Shown piece by piece: positions 1-13,899 of a stretch of DNA of 64,000 nt. The DNA comes from Actinomycetota bacterium (GTDB lineage Bacteria > Actinomycetota > Thermoleophilia > Gaiellales > Gaiellaceae): contig PMOB01000006.1 of NCBI GenBank assembly GCA_003161615.1, positions 1-64,000 on the forward strand. Direction: 5' to 3'. A program made the translations under genes and the position numbers. The notes beneath the pieces were generated by a model. It saw nothing but the letters and a program-made list of their open reading frames with translations. It was not told where the DNA came from and did no database searches. How positions within the stretch are numbered: the stretch's first letter is position 1; every line of letters begins with the position of its first letter.

Positions 1-68
1 GGGTGGCGGGAATCGAACCCGCATAACTAGCTTGGAAGGCTAGGGCTCTACCACTGAGCTACACCCGC
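1..68 (-). tRNA. tRNA-Gly (TCC anticodon), 3' end cut by window edge
   Basis: On the minus strand the molecule begins GCGGGTGTAGCTCAGTGGTAG, with a typical D-arm. It has an anticodon arm CTAGC-CTTCCAA-GCTAG (anticodon TCC, reading GGA) and a T-arm GCGGG-TTCGATT-CCCGC. The 7-bp acceptor stem GCGGGTG should pair with CACCCGC, but the window starts inside that strand, so the last two paired bases and the discriminator are missing. The cloverleaf is otherwise regular. Confidence 0.96.
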
Positions 69-91
69 GGGGCGCTCGGTACGGTAGCGAG

Positions 92-841
92 ATGTTCCCC
101 TCGGCCGAGGCCGTGGGCCTGGCGCCTGCCCTCGCGATCGGGCTCGTCCTTTGCGCCCGCGGCGAGCGCTCCTCGCGCCCGCGCCTCGTCGCCGGAGCGC
201 TCGGCGTCGCGCTCGTCTTCGCCGCCTTCGTCACCGAGCTCGAGCCGCTCGCGAACCACACGTTTCTCTGGGCACATCTCCTCCAGAACGTCGTCATGGC
301 GGAGTGGGCGCCGGCTCTGCTGCTGCTCGCAATCCCGCCGCGAGTCGCGGCGCGCGCCAACGGCTTCCCGCTCTTCCGCCCGCTCGTTGCGCTGCCGCTC
401 TGGCTCGCGACGTACTACGTCTGGCACCTGCCGTGGATCTACGACGCGGCGCTGCGCCATCCCCACTCCCTCCTCCACGTCGAGCACCTGACCTATCTGC
501 TCGCCGGATGTTGCCTCTGGTGGCCGGTCGTGCACAGTCGGCGGCCGGCGGGAGTGAAGGCCGCCTATCTGTTCGCCGCCTTCGTCCTGGCTTCGCCGCT
601 CGGCCTGCTCCTCGCGCTGATCCCGCGCGCGATCTATCCCTTCTACGTCCACGCGCCGCGGACGTGGGGGCCGAGCCCGCTGGCCGATCAGCAGATCGCC
701 GGCGTGACGATGGCGGCGGAGGAGGCGATCGTCTTCTTCGGCGCCTTTACGGCGTTCATGCTTCGCTTTCTTGCGGACGAGCAGGCGTCGGGACATCTGG
801 TTCCGAGCGCTGCTCGCGGCTCCGCTCGCTCTCGGCATTGA
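92..841 (+). CDS. CtaG-like cytochrome c oxidase assembly membrane protein
   Basis: A 249-residue multi-pass membrane protein of the caa3-type CtaG family (actinobacterial cytochrome oxidase assembly). Visible family features are the segment HTFLWAHLLQNVVMAEWAP, the motif WHLPWIYDAAL, HLTYLLAGCCLWWPV, and the late DQQIAGVTM stretch before the last helix. The histidines in the membrane segments fit a role in copper delivery to the oxidase; that role is family knowledge, not shown here. The start is supported by a TACGGT box 6 nt upstream with no Shine-Dalgarno, so the mRNA is probably leaderless. The last 86 bp overlap the convergent YihY-family gene. No oxidase subunits are in the window. Confidence 0.82.
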   Translation: MFPSAEAVGLAPALAIGLVLCARGERSSRPRLVAGALGVALVFAAFVTELEPLANHTFLWAHLLQNVVMAEWAPALLLLAIPPRVAARANGFPLFRPLVALPLWLATYYVWHLPWIYDAALRHPHSLLHVEHLTYLLAGCCLWWPVVHSRRPAGVKAAYLFAAFVLASPLGLLLALIPRAIYPFYVHAPRTWGPSPLADQQIAGVTMAAEEAIVFFGAFTAFMLRFLADEQASGHLVPSAARGSARSRH

Positions 842-1661
842 GCTCGGCGCCGAGGAGCAGCGCGATCGCCGCGAGCCACAGCCACGTCAGCATCACGATC
901 ACCGCTGCGAGCGATCCCCACGTCTTGTTGTAGGAGCTGAAGCTCGAGGTGTAGACCGCGAAAGCGCCCGAAACCGCGAGCCAGACGGCCGACGCGAGCA
1001 CGGAGCCGGGAGTGATGAAGTGCCAGCGCCTGCGCGGCGCGTCCGGGCCGAGGTGGAGCAGCGTCGAGAACGCCGCGAGGAGCCCGAAGAGCAGGATCGG
1101 CCACTCGGCGATCCACCAGATCCACGCAACCGCGCCCGACGCGCCGCCGGCGTGGTCGGCGACGAGCTGTTCCAGCGCGGGCCCGAAGATCAGGAGCACG
1201 GCGACGAGGAGGAAGGCGGTGCCGATCACCGCGACCATCTCGACGGCGACGAGCCGTTTGCGGAGAAACGAGCGCTTGTCCTTCCGCTCGTAGGCGAGGT
1301 TGATGGCGGTCATGTAGGCCGTCATCGCGCCCGTCGTCGACCAGATGGCGAGGACGCCGCCGACCGCGGTCATGGCGATGCTCGTCGACTGGTTCCGGCC
1401 CAGCCGCTGCAGGCTGCTGCCGAGGAGGCTCGTCGCCTGGCCCGGCATGAAGTGCCGGAAGTGCTCCATCAGGGTCGAGATCGTCGCCGGCCCCGCGACG
1501 AGCGTGAAGATGCCGACCGCGACGAGCAGCACGGACGGAATCGCGAAGAACGTCGAGTACGCGAGCGCCGAGGCGAGCATCGTCCCGTTGTTGTCGAGGA
1601 ACCGCTTGAACGCGCGGATGAGGAGCGCGCGCCGGTCGCGGAAAGAGAGGCGGTCTGTCAC
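756..1661 (-). CDS. YihY/BrkB family inner-membrane protein
   Basis: A 301-residue polytopic membrane protein of the YihY/virulence factor BrkB family (once misnamed RNase BN). The N-terminal block NNGTMLASALAYSTFFAIPSVLLVAVGIFTL, the central IWSTTGAMTAYMTAINLAYE, and the late TPGSVLASAVWLAVSGAFAVYTSSFSSYNKTWGSLAAVIVMLTWLWL are the family's conserved segments. About six helices are apparent, with a charged polar tail after LLGAELNAE. Function in this family is unproven. The start is GTG and no clear ribosome site precedes it. Its 3' end overlaps the convergent CtaG-like gene by 86 bp. A second paralogue lies at 39.4 kb. Confidence 0.88.
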   Translation of the reverse strand: MTDRLSFRDRRALLIRAFKRFLDNNGTMLASALAYSTFFAIPSVLLVAVGIFTLVAGPATISTLMEHFRHFMPGQATSLLGSSLQRLGRNQSTSIAMTAVGGVLAIWSTTGAMTAYMTAINLAYERKDKRSFLRKRLVAVEMVAVIGTAFLLVAVLLIFGPALEQLVADHAGGASGAVAWIWWIAEWPILLFGLLAAFSTLLHLGPDAPRRRWHFITPGSVLASAVWLAVSGAFAVYTSSFSSYNKTWGSLAAVIVMLTWLWLAAIALLLGAELNAESERSREQRSEPDVPTPARPQESEA

Positions 1662-1700
1662 TGGGAGGGAACGGCGGGCATCTATGGCGAGTTGCGGAAG

Positions 1701-1774
1701 TCGGGGCGGGCAGAATCGAACTGCCGGCCTCCCGGACCCAAACCGGGTGCTCTACCAGGCTGAGCTACGCCCCG
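1701..1774 (-). tRNA. tRNA-Pro (TGG anticodon)
   Basis: The minus strand reads CGGGGCGTAGCTCAGCCTGG at the 5' end, with acceptor stem CGGGGCG paired to CGCCCCG and an A discriminator. The anticodon arm is CCCGG-TTTGGGT-CCGGG (anticodon TGG), and the T-arm is GGCAG-TTCGATT-CTGCC. The gene lies between the YihY gene and the metallophosphatase. CCA is not encoded. Confidence 0.97.
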
Positions 1775-1824
1775 AATCCAGCCAGTGTAGGGAGCGTGTC
1801 GGCGTCGCGTAATCTCGGGAACCG

Positions 1825-3120
1825 ATGCGTCTCACCATCCTCCACACGAACGACATCCACGGCCGCATCGAGGGGCTCGCGCGCATCGCGACGCTCGTCG
1901 AGCGGATCAAGGAGGAGACGCCGCACCGCGTGATCTACGTCGACGCCGGTGACGTCGAGGAGACGACGACGCGCCTCTCGAACCTGACCAAGGGCGTCGC
2001 GATGCACCGCCTGCTCTCAGCTGCCGGCTGCGAGGTAGCCGCGGTCGGCAACGCGGTTTGGCTCCGCTACGGACCACAGGTGATCCCGGCGCAAGCAGAG
2101 GCGGCGAGCTACCCGCTCCTGCTCGCCAACCTCGAGCCCGTCGAGGGAGTGCAGGCGACCGCGCTGATCGACAGCGTCGGCTTCGTCGGCGTCACCGACC
2201 CGTTCCGCAGCTTCCTCGACGGAGACGTCGACTACGGGATCCGCGCCACCGACGAAGTGGAAGCCGTCCGAGCCGGTGCAAGCGAGCTGCGCGCGCAGGG
2301 AGCCGAGCTCGTCGTCTGCCTCTCGCACCTCGGCTACAGACGAATCGCTCACGACATCGAGGACGGGACGATCGACCCCGAGCTCGCCGAACAGGTGCAG
2401 GGCGAGGTCGACGTGATCGTCGGCGCGCACTCTCACGACTTCCTGCCGGAGGGTGAGCGTGTTGGCTCGGTTCTCATCGCGCAGACAGGATCGTTCGCCG
2501 AGCACCTCGGTCGGATCGACATCGACGGCAGCGAGATGACCGCGTCCGTGATCCCGGTCGGCGATGACATCCCGCCGCATCCGCGCGTGCTCGAGGCGGT
2601 CGCCGCGGCGGAGGCCTCGCTCGACTCGTCGCTCGACGAGATCGTCGCCGAGCTCGACGAGCCGATCGACGCGCAGTGGGTGGCCGAGATGCTGCGCGAG
2701 CGGATGGGCGCCGAGATCGCGCTAGCGACGTCGGCGGTGATGCTCGACTATCCGCTCCCCGCCGGGCCGCTCCGCCGCCGCGAGCTCTGGGAGGCATGCC
2801 ACTCGACGGCGAATCCCGCTGTCGCCGAGCTCACGGGCGAGCAGCTCGCCCGGATGATCGAGAAGGGGAGCGACCCGGAGTTCCAGCAGACGACGACCGG
2901 CCCGCTGCGCGGCAAGCCGCACGGGCCGCTCCATGTCGCGGGCGACGCGAGCCCGATCGATCCCGGCCGGACGTACGTCGTCGCGGCGACCGACTTTGAG
3001 CTCGAGAACTACGGCGGACTGATCGAGCCGGAGTGGCGGCTGAACGTCCGCTACGACTTCCCGACGATCATCCGCGAGGCGATCGAGGAGAAGCTCGGAG
3101 CGGCTACTCGGTTTCCATGA
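1825..3120 (+). CDS. metallophosphatase / 5'-nucleotidase family protein
   Basis: A 431-residue protein of the UshA/5'-nucleotidase family. The N-terminal calcineurin-like phosphoesterase domain opens with LTILHTNDIHGRIEGL (metal ligands D and H) and continues with YVDAGDVEE, AVGNAVW, VCLSHLG and VIVGAHSHDF. The C-terminal 5'-nucleotidase domain (about residues 260-420) includes a PLPAGPLRRRELWEACHS region and GEQLARMIEKG. Most relatives are secreted, but this start has no signal peptide because the first metal motif begins at residue 8, so it is probably cytoplasmic. Substrate is unknown. A TAATCT box lies 9 nt before the ATG with no Shine-Dalgarno. The 3' end overlaps the convergent response regulator gene by 17 bp. 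Confidence 0.88.
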   Translation: MRLTILHTNDIHGRIEGLARIATLVERIKEETPHRVIYVDAGDVEETTTRLSNLTKGVAMHRLLSAAGCEVAAVGNAVWLRYGPQVIPAQAEAASYPLLLANLEPVEGVQATALIDSVGFVGVTDPFRSFLDGDVDYGIRATDEVEAVRAGASELRAQGAELVVCLSHLGYRRIAHDIEDGTIDPELAEQVQGEVDVIVGAHSHDFLPEGERVGSVLIAQTGSFAEHLGRIDIDGSEMTASVIPVGDDIPPHPRVLEAVAAAEASLDSSLDEIVAELDEPIDAQWVAEMLRERMGAEIALATSAVMLDYPLPAGPLRRRELWEACHSTANPAVAELTGEQLARMIEKGSDPEFQQTTTGPLRGKPHGPLHVAGDASPIDPGRTYVVAATDFELENYGGLIEPEWRLNVRYDFPTIIREAIEEKLGAATRFP

Positions 3121-3588
3121 GCGACCGCAGCTCTTCGAGCTTCTCGCCGCGGAGCTCGTCCCGCTCGCCGCGGTCGAGCCGCGAGAGCAGCTCCCGCACG
3201 AGGGTCGCGAGCTCGAGCGGGTTGAACGGCTTCGTCACGTAGTCGACGCCGCCGATGTCGAGGCCACGGGCGCGGTCGCGGAACTCGGCGCGCGCCGTGA
3301 GGAAGATGATCGGGATGTCGCTCGTCCGCTCGTCCGCGAGCAGCGCCTCGGCCACGCTCCAACCGTCGAGGCCCGGCATCATCACGTCGAGGAGGACGAC
3401 ATCGGGCTGCTCGGCGCGCGCGAGGTCCAAGCCGGCCACGCCGTCCGCCGCCTCGAGGACGCGCATGCCCTCAGCCTCGAGGTTGACCCGGCACAGCAGC
3501 CGGATCGGCGCCTCGTCGTCGATGACGAGAACCGTCGTTCCCGCAGGATTCACCGGCGCGCTATTCCCGTCCATTCCCATTCCGGCAC

Positions 3589-3592
<4 letters not shown>
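3104..3592 (-). CDS. single-domain response regulator (CheY-like receiver)
   Basis: A 162-residue protein made of one receiver domain. TVLVIDDEAPIR supplies the acidic pocket, VVLLDVMMPGLDG contains the phospho-acceptor Asp, FLTAR contains the conserved Thr, and DYVTKPFNP the conserved Lys. After the domain there is only a short acidic/basic helical tail, so there is no DNA-binding output domain. It must act by protein contact or as a phospho-relay node. The ATG overlaps the stop codon of the upstream histidine kinase (ATGA), so the two are co-translated and almost certainly cognate. Confidence 0.93.
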
Positions 3593-6711
<3,119 letters not shown>

Positions 6712-6722
6712 TGGGCGGTGAG

Positions 6723-6728
6723 ATTGTA
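6723..6728 (-). promoter_or_regulatory. -10 box of the histidine kinase operon
   Basis: The minus strand reads TACAAT, 11 nt ahead of the GTG start. TCGACT lies 18 nt further upstream as a plausible -35. The short distance to the start codon suggests a leaderless or near-leaderless message. Confidence 0.6.
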
Positions 6729-6817
6729 GGAGTCTCGCGCGGGATCAGTCGACTCGCCGGACAGGTTCGTCCTGCGACCTTTCCCCAACACGAACCGTAG
6801 TTGTCCATGTTGCAAAG

Positions 6818-6835
6818 ATGGGCCGTGCGGCCCAT
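6818..6835. promoter_or_regulatory. perfect inverted repeat, possible operator
   Basis: ATGGGCC-GTGC-GGCCCAT is a 7-bp perfect inverted repeat in the spacer between the histidine kinase and ispH. Its right arm abuts the TTGTCC hexamer proposed as the -35 of the candidate small RNA, so a bound protein could control that promoter. Function is inferred only from position and symmetry. Confidence 0.4.
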
Positions 6836-6863
6836 TGTCCGTGCGGCAAACGCCCACTAGCGT
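6835..6863 (+). promoter_or_regulatory. promoter of candidate small RNA
   Basis: TTGTCC and TAGCGT are separated by exactly 17 bp on the plus strand. No open reading frame starts just downstream; instead an intrinsic terminator follows about 65-100 bp later. TAGCGT is the same -10-like hexamer found before several leaderless genes in the window. Confidence 0.5.
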
Positions 6864-6869
6864 TTCAGT

Positions 6870-6961
6870 CACTGGGCGATGCGAACCGCGGCGCGTCCTA
6901 GACGTTTCGCGGCTAGCAACGGGAGAGCCCGCCGCACCGACCCCCCGAGCGGCGGGCTTTT
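6870..6961 (+). ncRNA. candidate ~90-nt small RNA with C-rich terminator loop
   Basis: The segment between the promoter-like pair ending at 6863 and a strong intrinsic terminator carries no convincing gene, although the ORF track extends ispH through it. It could fold a CCGCG/CGCGG stem around CGTCCTAGACG, and then the terminator, whose 13-nt loop ACCGACCCCCCGA contains six consecutive C residues. Actinobacterial 6C RNAs carry six-C loops on two hairpins. Only one such loop is visible here, so membership in that family is only a suggestion. The transcript would end about 70 bp before ispH. Confidence 0.4.
6926..6961 (+). terminator. intrinsic terminator upstream of ispH
   Basis: The stem GCCCGCCGC/GCGGCGGGC (9 bp, plus an A-T pair) has loop ACCGACCCCCCGA and is followed by TTTT and CATTTTC. 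It lies upstream of ispH, so it cannot terminate that gene; it ends the candidate small RNA or acts as a leader attenuator. Confidence 0.75.
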
Positions 6962-7031
6962 CCATTTTCGAAGCCGGCTCGCGCGCCCCTCTCACTCATC
7001 GCTAACACCCGCGGGCTATCGTGGCCGCGTA

Positions 7032-7972
7032 GTGGTAAAGCGCCTTCTCCTCGCCTCGCCCCGCGGCTATTGCGCGGGAGTCGAGCGGGCGGTCGAGACG
7101 GTCGAGCGGGCTCTCGCGCTGTACGGAAAGCCCGTCTACGTCCGCAAGCAGATCGTCCACAACTCGCACGTCGTCCGAGATCTCGAGGCGCGCGGCGCCG
7201 TCTTCGTCGACGAGCTCGCCGGCGTGCCGGAGGGAGCGACAGTCGTCTTCTCCGCGCACGGGATCGCGCCGGCGGTGCGTGCCGAGGCGGATGACCGGGC
7301 GCTGACCACGATCGATGCGACCTGCCCGCTCGTGACCAAGGTGCACACGCAGGCCCGGCGCTACGCCGAGGCGGGCTACGCGATCGTCCTCGTCGGCCAT
7401 GCCGGGCACGAGGAGGTCGAGGGGACGCTCGGCGAGGCGCCCGACGCGATCGTCCTCGTCCAGTCGGCGGAAGATGCCGAGCGTGTCGCGATTCCCGGCG
7501 GCAAGCCTCTCGCCTACATCACGCAGACGACGCTTTCGGTGGACGAGACGACGGAGATCGTCGCGGTGCTGCGCCGCCGCTTCCCTCACATCGAAGGCCC
7601 GGCGCGCGAAGACATCTGTTACGCCACCTCGAACCGCCAGTGGGCAGTGAAGGAGTTGCTCGAGGAGGTCGATCTCCTGCTCGTCGTCGGCTCGCTGAAC
7701 TCGTCCAACTCGCTGAGGCTCGTCGACGTGGCGCGCGCAGCTGGGATCGAGGCGCATCTCGTGGACGACCTCGCCGGGATCGACGAGAGTTGGCTCGACG
7801 GCTGCGAGACGGTCGGCCTGACGTCGGGCGCGTCGGCGCCGGAGCGGCTCGTCCGCGAGGTCTGCGACTGGTTCCGCGCGCGCGGAGCCGAGGTCAGCGA
7901 GCGGAAGCCCGTCCACGAGGACGTCAACTTCAAGCTGCCCGTCGAGTTGCGCCGCGCCGAGCGCGCGGCGGC

Positions 7973-7976
<4 letters not shown>
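7032..7976 (+). CDS. ispH: 4-hydroxy-3-methylbut-2-enyl diphosphate reductase
   Basis: IspH catalyses the last step of the MEP isoprenoid pathway, reducing HMBPP to IPP and DMAPP with a [4Fe-4S] cluster. The three cluster cysteines are visible in SPRGYCAGVERAVE, DATCPLVTKVH and CYATSNRQWAV, and the substrate motifs VHNSHVV, FSAHGI and SGASAPE are present. I place the start at GTG 7032 (VVKRLLLASPRGYC, 314 aa) rather than the upstream ATG of the ORF track, because the longer reading would span the intrinsic terminator. TATCGT stands 9 nt before the GTG, fitting a leaderless message. The stop overlaps that of ileS tail to tail. Confidence 0.96.
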
Positions 7977-11020
<3,044 letters not shown>

Positions 11021-11106
11021 CGGGAAGGCAAGTCTAGGGCGCAGCGTTCTTATATTTGTGGGTGGGGAGAAGACCTCTTCACCGCAGTAGAAACGGAAAG
11101 GAAACG

Positions 11107-11415
11107 ATGGCAACGAACGTCACCGACGCCACCTTCGAGAGCGAGGTCCTCCAGGCGGCCGAGCCCGTGCTCGTCGACTTCTGGGCCGAATGGTGCGGGC
11201 CGTGCCACGCGGTCGAGCCCGTTCTCGAGCGGATCGCCGAGGAGCGGAACATCAAGCTCGTGAAGGTGAACATCGACGAGAACCAGGAGCTCGCGATCCG
11301 CTACGGGATCCAGTCGATCCCGAACACGATGCTCTTCGAGGCGGGCGCGCCGAAGGCTGCGGCTGTGGGCGCGATGCCGAAGGGCATGCTCGAGAGCCAG
11401 CTCGGTCTCTCGTAG
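11107..11415 (+). CDS. trxA: thioredoxin
   Basis: A 102-residue thioredoxin with active site WCGPC in VDFWAEWCGPCHAVEPVLERIA. The usual KVNIDEN strand and cis-proline SIPNTMLFEAG are present. It is a general disulfide reductase of the cytoplasm, and could recycle the peroxiredoxin 2.5 kb away (inference). The start is ATG 11107, preceded by AAAGGAAA as ribosome site. The ORF track start at 11056 falls on a TATATT box and is not used. The gene diverges from ileS across an 86-bp promoter region. Confidence 0.95.
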   Translation: MATNVTDATFESEVLQAAEPVLVDFWAEWCGPCHAVEPVLERIAEERNIKLVKVNIDENQELAIRYGIQSIPNTMLFEAGAPKAAAVGAMPKGMLESQLGLS

Positions 11416-11430
11416 AGGTCTTACCGCGCT

Positions 11431-11460
11431 GCGGAGCGCACGACCCCTGTCGCGCTCCGC
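11431..11460. terminator. hairpin downstream of trxA
   Basis: GCGGAGCGC and GCGCTCCGC form a perfect 9-bp stem with a 12-nt loop, between the convergent trxA and the 57-codon small gene. There is no T tract on either strand, so it is at best a factor-dependent or structural bidirectional end. Confidence 0.4.
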
Positions 11461-11485
11461 GTGCCCTCACGATCTATGCGGCGAG

Positions 11486-11659
11486 CTACTCGGCCGTCGG
11501 CTGAGCCGGCTCGCGCGCCGCGAGGAACCGTAGAAACTCGGCGTGCTTGGCGAGGTAGTCCTCGAGCTCGGCGAGCCCGGCGCCGGCCCAGTCCTCGAGC
11601 CAGGTCTCGGAGATGTCGTCGTCGATGCGATGGAAGCCCCGCTCGCTCATGCGAGGCAT
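11486..11659 (-). CDS. small acidic hypothetical protein (57 aa)
   Basis: An open frame below the length limit of the ORF track. It starts MPRMSERGFHRIDDDISETW and continues with a charged amphipathic helix LEDYLAKHAEFLRFLAARE. The second ATG (11650) is an alternative start, giving 54 residues. It has no signal peptide, no membrane segment and no known domain that I recognise. Codon use is the same GC-rich pattern as neighbouring genes, which argues it is translated. It lies between trxA (convergent) and the beta-lactamase-fold gene, which ends at 11684. Function unknown. Confidence 0.5.
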   Translation of the reverse strand: MPRMSERGFHRIDDDISETWLEDWAGAGLAELEDYLAKHAEFLRFLAAREPAQPTAE

Positions 11660-11683
11660 GATCGACCCGGTTTCGCGAAATGA

Positions 11684-12523
11684 CTATGGGCCGTTCGGCT
11701 CAACTTGCGGGGACGCGGGACCCACTTCCTCCAGCACGGCGTCGCTGAGACTGGGCCAGGCCTCCTTGGCCCAGTCGCCGAAGTCGCGCCCAGTGAGGAC
11801 GCCGCAGGCGATGCCGGCGGCGGGATCGACCCAGAGGAAGGTGCCGCTGCGGCCGAAGTGCCCGAACGTGCGTGGCGAGTTCCGAGAGCCCGTCCAGTGC
11901 GGCGACTTGGAGTCCCGCAGCTCGAAGGTCAGGCCCCAGTCGTTCGGCTTCATGCGGCCGAGGCCGGGCAGGACTCCGTCGAGGCCCGGGAACTGGACGG
12001 ACGTCGCCTCCGCGAGCGTCTCGGCGGCGACGAGCGTCGGCGCGAGGAGCTCGCGACCGACCGCGAGCAGGTCGGCGAGCGGGCCGCGATAGCCGGACGC
12101 GGGCGAGCCGTCGAGCCAGCCGCGCAGGCCGAGCGGCGTCACGACCGCGTGCTGGAAGTAGTCGGCGAACGGCATCTCGGCGCGCTGCTCGAGGAGCTCG
12201 GCTGCGAGCTCGATTCCGGTGTTCGAGTAGATGCGGCGACGGCCGGGCTCCGCGATCGGCTCCGAGCCGTCGATCGGCAGCCCGGAGGCGTGAGCGAGGA
12301 GATGGCGGAGTGTCGCGCCCGGCGGACCGGCCGGCTCGTCGAGGTCGACCGTCCCCTCCTCGAGGGCGACGAGCAGCGTGATGCCGGTGAGCAGCTTCGT
12401 CACCGAGGCCCACGGGACCTCGACCTCCTCCGCCCCGTGGGTCGCGACCACTCCGGCGTCGCGAACCACTCCCGCTGCCGCGCCCGGCGCGTCCCATCCG
12501 TCGATCAGCTGCAGCGCGTCCAC
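11684..12523 (-). CDS. serine hydrolase of the beta-lactamase / penicillin-binding fold
   Basis: A 279-residue protein of the Beta-lactamase (class C-like) Pfam family. The three signature motifs are present: SxxK as SVTK in PWASVTKLLTG, YxN as YSN in RIYSNTGIELAAELLEQ, and HFGRSG in place of KTG near the C terminus. There is no signal peptide, so it is probably a cytoplasmic esterase or peptidase rather than an antibiotic resistance enzyme. I set the start at GTG 12523; the ORF-track extension is non-family sequence overlapping the divergent ybdK. A TAGTAT box lies 8 nt before the GTG without Shine-Dalgarno. Substrate unknown. Confidence 0.82.
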   Translation of the reverse strand: MDALQLIDGWDAPGAAAGVVRDAGVVATHGAEEVEVPWASVTKLLTGITLLVALEEGTVDLDEPAGPPGATLRHLLAHASGLPIDGSEPIAEPGRRRIYSNTGIELAAELLEQRAEMPFADYFQHAVVTPLGLRGWLDGSPASGYRGPLADLLAVGRELLAPTLVAAETLAEATSVQFPGLDGVLPGLGRMKPNDWGLTFELRDSKSPHWTGSRNSPRTFGHFGRSGTFLWVDPAAGIACGVLTGRDFGDWAKEAWPSLSDAVLEEVGPASPQVEPNGP

Positions 12524-12671
12524 GGCGCGGGATACTAGGCGCGTGGAGCGCCGCTCCGTTGCTCCGGTCTCGGGATGCTCGATCCGGCCTGGAAGGTCGA
12601 GATCGAAGCGGACGCCGCCCTGCCGGAGTAGCCGGCTTTCTTCCTGCAAAGCAGGGCAATAAGGTTCCGGC

Positions 12672-13889
12672 ATGACGGATTCGCTGATCCCTCCGTCGAT
12701 CACGGGTACGGGCTTGAGCTTCCCGCCGGGCGGCAGCGTGCTCGACCACGCCTTCGGCCAGAGCGACCCGTACACGCTCGGGGTCGAGGAGGAGTACATG
12801 CTCCTCGACGCCAAGACGTTCGACCTCGTCCAGCACATCGACACGGTGCTCGCAGCCGTCGCCGGTCATGAGCTCGAGCCGCGGATCGACTCCGAGCTCA
12901 TGCAGTCGGTGCTCGAGGTGGCGACGCCGGTCTGCCACACGCCGGCGGAAGTCCGGCAGCAGCTACTCCGCATCCGCAGCTACGTCTGCGACGTCGCGCG
13001 GGAGAAGGGCCTGCGCGTCGGCTCGGCAGGCACGCATCCGTTCTCGCTCTTCGAGCGCCAGCGGATCACGGCGAAGGACCGCTACCGGGCGCTCGTCGAC
13101 CAGATGCAGTACATCGCGCGTCGCGAGCTGATCTTCGGGATGCACGTGCACGTCGCGGTCGACGACGCGGAGAAGGCGATCCAGGTCGTGAACGCGCTGA
13201 TTGCGCACCTGCCCGAGCTCGTCGCGCTGTCCGCGAGCTCCCCGTTTTGGCGCGGCGAGCCGACCGGCCTCCGCTCCTCTCGGCACATGGTCTTCGCCGC
13301 CTTCCCGCGCTCGGGCCCGCCGCCGCGCTTCCGCGACTACTCCGACTACGCGCAGGTCGTGAACCAGCTGGAGAAGACCGGCTGCATCCAGGACTACACG
13401 CACATCTGGTGGGACATCCGTCTCCATCCGCGCCTCGGCACCATCGAGATCCGGATCTGCGACGCGGTGACGCAGCTCGACGACGTGATCGCGATCACCG
13501 CGTACTGCCAGGCGCTCGTCAAGCACTACGCGGAGCTCGTCGACCGCGGCGAGGAGACCCCGTCCTTCCACCGGATCCTGACGACCGAGAACAAGTGGCT
13601 CGCCGCGCGCTACGGGCTCAGCGCGCCCGTGATGGACCTCCACACCGGCCGGCGCAACCGTATTCCGGTCGCCGCGCTTGTGCGGCGGACGCTCGAGACG
13701 ATCGAGCCGCACGCGCGCGACCTCGGCTCCGAGGAGGAGCTCGCGGGCCTCCAGGAAATCCTCAGCCGCGGCAACGGCGCCGACCGTCAGCTCCAGGTCT
13801 TCAACGCCAACAAGGACATCGTCGAGGTCGCCCGCGAGATCGCGGAGGCGACCGAGGTGGCGGCGGAGCCCGAACCCGCGGCCGCGTAG
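12672..13889 (+). CDS. ybdK: glutamate-cysteine ligase-like carboxylate-amine ligase (GCS2/YbdK family)
   Basis: A 405-residue protein of the GCS2 family, which makes gamma-glutamylcysteine or related gamma-glutamyl amides with ATP. The ATP/Mg motif LGVEEEYMLLD is near residue 35, and HVHVAVDDAEKAI, HIWWDIRLHPRLGTIEIRICD and the late SPFWRGEPTGLRSSRH block are conserved. In Actinomycetota such enzymes can serve ergothioneine or glutathione-like thiol synthesis; which product is made here cannot be read from sequence. Its TAG stop codon forms the first half of a TAGACT box 7 nt ahead of the peroxiredoxin gene. TAAGGT lies 6 nt before its own ATG. Confidence 0.85.
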   Translation: MTDSLIPPSITGTGLSFPPGGSVLDHAFGQSDPYTLGVEEEYMLLDAKTFDLVQHIDTVLAAVAGHELEPRIDSELMQSVLEVATPVCHTPAEVRQQLLRIRSYVCDVAREKGLRVGSAGTHPFSLFERQRITAKDRYRALVDQMQYIARRELIFGMHVHVAVDDAEKAIQVVNALIAHLPELVALSASSPFWRGEPTGLRSSRHMVFAAFPRSGPPPRFRDYSDYAQVVNQLEKTGCIQDYTHIWWDIRLHPRLGTIEIRICDAVTQLDDVIAITAYCQALVKHYAELVDRGEETPSFHRILTTENKWLAARYGLSAPVMDLHTGRRNRIPVAALVRRTLETIEPHARDLGSEEELAGLQEILSRGNGADRQLQVFNANKDIVEVAREIAEATEVAAEPEPAAA

Positions 13890-13892
13890 ACT
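13887..13892 (+). promoter_or_regulatory. TAGACT -10 box made from the ybdK stop codon
   Basis: The hexamer begins with the TAG stop of ybdK and ends 7 nt before the GTG of the selenoprotein-like peroxiredoxin. No Shine-Dalgarno lies in the gap, so a leaderless transcript is likely. Confidence 0.5.
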
Positions 13893-13899
13893 CGACGCC

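Noticed and set aside
6870-6961. Firm assignment of the small RNA to the 6C family
   Set aside because: Only one six-C loop is present. The family has two such hairpins, so I keep it as a candidate only.
6879-7031. N-terminal extension of ispH from ATG 6879
   Set aside because: It would run through an intrinsic terminator and a likely small RNA. The family N terminus begins at GTG 7032.
11056-11106. ATG 11056 as trxA start
   Set aside because: It overlaps a TATATT box. ATG 11107 has a ribosome site and gives the normal thioredoxin length.
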